Virus record (IMG/VR): IMGVR_UViG_3300031951_000385
Coordinates: 1 to 42,355 of that record
DNA length: 42,355 nt
Source of the DNA: a virus
Direction: 5' to 3' (one strand)
Of this stretch, positions 39,605-42,355 are shown one piece after another (positions within the stretch are counted from its first letter, which is position 1; each line of letters begins with the position of its first letter). The notes below the pieces were generated by a model. That model ran no database searches. It had not been told where the DNA came from and saw nothing but the letters and a program-made list of their open reading frames with translations. The position numbers were made by a program, and so were the translations under genes.

Positions 39605-40027
39605 TTATATGGCAAGCTCATTATATGCTTCTGTTACAGTCTCGTTAAATCCAAATGGAGCATATCCCCAATCAGCTTTAGGTTCTGCGTTATTCACATA
39701 CTCTGCAAGAATTTGGTTTGTCCACGCTTTAACTGCGTTTAGTTTAGCAGATGATTTTCCTGCCGCTTGAAGTTGTGCTGTTAAGTCAAGTAGCGTGACT
39801 AATTGAGTTGGCCCGTAACCTTCTTTCTCTAACCAAGCATTTGCTGTATATGTTGGAGGAGAAGGAATAATCCAATATCCCGGCCCCCAAATTGCATCTG
39901 GTTCGGGTTGTGGTGGAGTAAGTGTATATTCACCAAGTTTAGGGTTGTCTGTAGATACCCAAAGATCAATCAATTCTTGGTCAATATCCTTACGATCAAA
40001 TGTAGTATTGTTGAAATAATTAGGCAT
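39605..40027 (-). CDS. hypothetical fibre-region protein
   Basis: A 140-aa protein with an aromatic and Pro-rich first half (GYWIIPSPPTYTANAW) and a helical second half (LVTLLDLTAQLQAAGKSS). No signal peptide. It lies between the fibre genes and overlaps the LamG gene by 8 nt. Likely a virion accessory protein. Confidence 0.6.
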   Translation of the reverse strand: MPNYFNNTTFDRKDIDQELIDLWVSTDNPKLGEYTLTPPQPEPDAIWGPGYWIIPSPPTYTANAWLEKEGYGPTQLVTLLDLTAQLQAAGKSSAKLNAVKAWTNQILAEYVNNAEPKADWGYAPFGFNETVTEAYNELAI

Positions 40028-40667
40028 ATACTCTTGGGTGGGTTGCTACAGTTGCGCCGTTGTTGTTGGTAATGGTCAATCCGCCTTTTGCATCGATGAG
40101 GTTGCGGACGAGGGGTGCGTAGAAGACGAGATTCTGCGGGCGGATTTTGTCGCAGGTCATGCCTTTGGCAAGGGAGGCAACTTCAACGGCGGTGAGTGCG
40201 GCGTTCCAGATACCGACTTCGGCGAGGCGGCCATCCAAATAACCTGATGGAGTGTTTGTCGCGTTGAAATATATACCAATGCCTATTCTGTTGAATGTTG
40301 CCGTTGATGAGTTGTTTACAGTATTTGTCGCTGAATTTCCTCCATCCAAATATACTGTCCTAAAATTATTTGCTGCAAATACAGCGGCCCCGTGTTGCCA
40401 TTGTCCTGTTACATATCCAGCAGTTGTGCGGGCTGCGTTAAATGTGTTTCCGCGAAAATCTGACGCAGCAACAGGATCGCCAGCGTCTACTCCTCGCGCA
40501 TCTAAAGCAAGTGTTGCTCCTGAGTTTCCGCTGGAAAGATTAACTAACGCATGAACACCATTCAAACTGTCGGGGTAAAACCACGCACAAATAGACAGCG
40601 GGAAAGAGCTTGTTGGGATTGAGGTCGTGTAAAGATACTGCGTAGTGCCGTTAAATTCGCAAGCCAT
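40020..40667 (-). CDS. LamG-like lectin-fold protein
   Basis: A 215-aa protein started at the ATG at 40667. It shows the concanavalin/LamG jellyroll pattern: FSLSICAWFYPDSL-like strand (SFPLSICAWFYPD), GQWQHGAAVF, RTVYLDGG, and GYLDGRLAEVGIWNAAL. Such domains bind glycans on fibres. It overlaps the preceding stop region by a few bases only. Confidence 0.8.
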   Translation of the reverse strand: MACEFNGTTQYLYTTSIPTSSFPLSICAWFYPDSLNGVHALVNLSSGNSGATLALDARGVDAGDPVAASDFRGNTFNAARTTAGYVTGQWQHGAAVFAANNFRTVYLDGGNSATNTVNNSSTATFNRIGIGIYFNATNTPSGYLDGRLAEVGIWNAALTAVEVASLAKGMTCDKIRPQNLVFYAPLVRNLIDAKGGLTITNNNGATVATHPRVYA

Positions 40668-40669
40668 AA

Positions 40670-42355
<1,686 letters not shown>

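Overview
The window reads as about 42 kb of a tailed, probably podovirus-like, double-stranded DNA phage genome. Coding is dense, with many ATGA start/stop overlaps and no tRNA or rRNA. The head genes (large terminase, portal, major capsid) are not in the window and probably lie beyond the right edge, where the collagen-like fibre gene is cut. The host is unknown. Autotransporter-type repeats in one gene, Shine-Dalgarno use at some genes and sigma70-like promoters fit a Gram-negative, possibly Verrucomicrobiota-like aquatic host. That is inference only.

Layout. Positions 1-8.65 kb (+): replication initiator, DnaB-type helicase, PD-(D/E)XK nuclease, small basic proteins, a glycosyltransferase, a lipoprotein, zinc-ribbon proteins, an acetyltransferase, a dCMP deaminase, then a 238-aa gene with its own promoter and terminator. 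Positions 8.7-9.3 kb (-): one isolated gene resembling a small terminase. Positions 9.6-15.6 kb (+): one- to four-gene cassettes of mostly unknown small proteins, separated by a repeated paired-hairpin element, ending in a SNF2-like helicase. Positions 15.6-18.9 kb (-): an operon with a RecB/Cas4-like nuclease, an SSB-like protein ending DDIPW, and HTH proteins. Positions 19.1-42.4 kb (-): a late operon, read from right to left, with collagen-like fibres, a LamG protein, a PATR-repeat protein, a lysis cassette (holin candidates, lipoprotein, M15 endolysin), tailspike, tail fibre, nozzle- and adaptor-like proteins, a cupin, internal virion proteins and a 2685-aa polyvalent protein.

Two features stand out that the genes do not explain. 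(1) A 16-bp palindrome, TTATCGTTAACGATAA, and its variants occur about 27 times between 0.3 and 37.7 kb. They sit next to promoters, at gene junctions, as stop codons and inside reading frames. This suggests a dispersed operator or a genome-organising site for an unidentified protein. (2) Five intergenic elements (10.1-13.0 kb) share a stem, a conserved 3x2 internal loop, a second stem, a following small hairpin and an AAACACGAAA-like leader. The stems show compensatory changes and G-U pairs, which points to a structured RNA. In four of the five the palindrome is the apex of the first hairpin. In the fifth it sits in the second hairpin and the first is capped by GAAA. A third regulatory candidate is the 5' leader of the replication operon (405-528), which has a possible loop-loop pairing and two alternative terminator-like hairpins.
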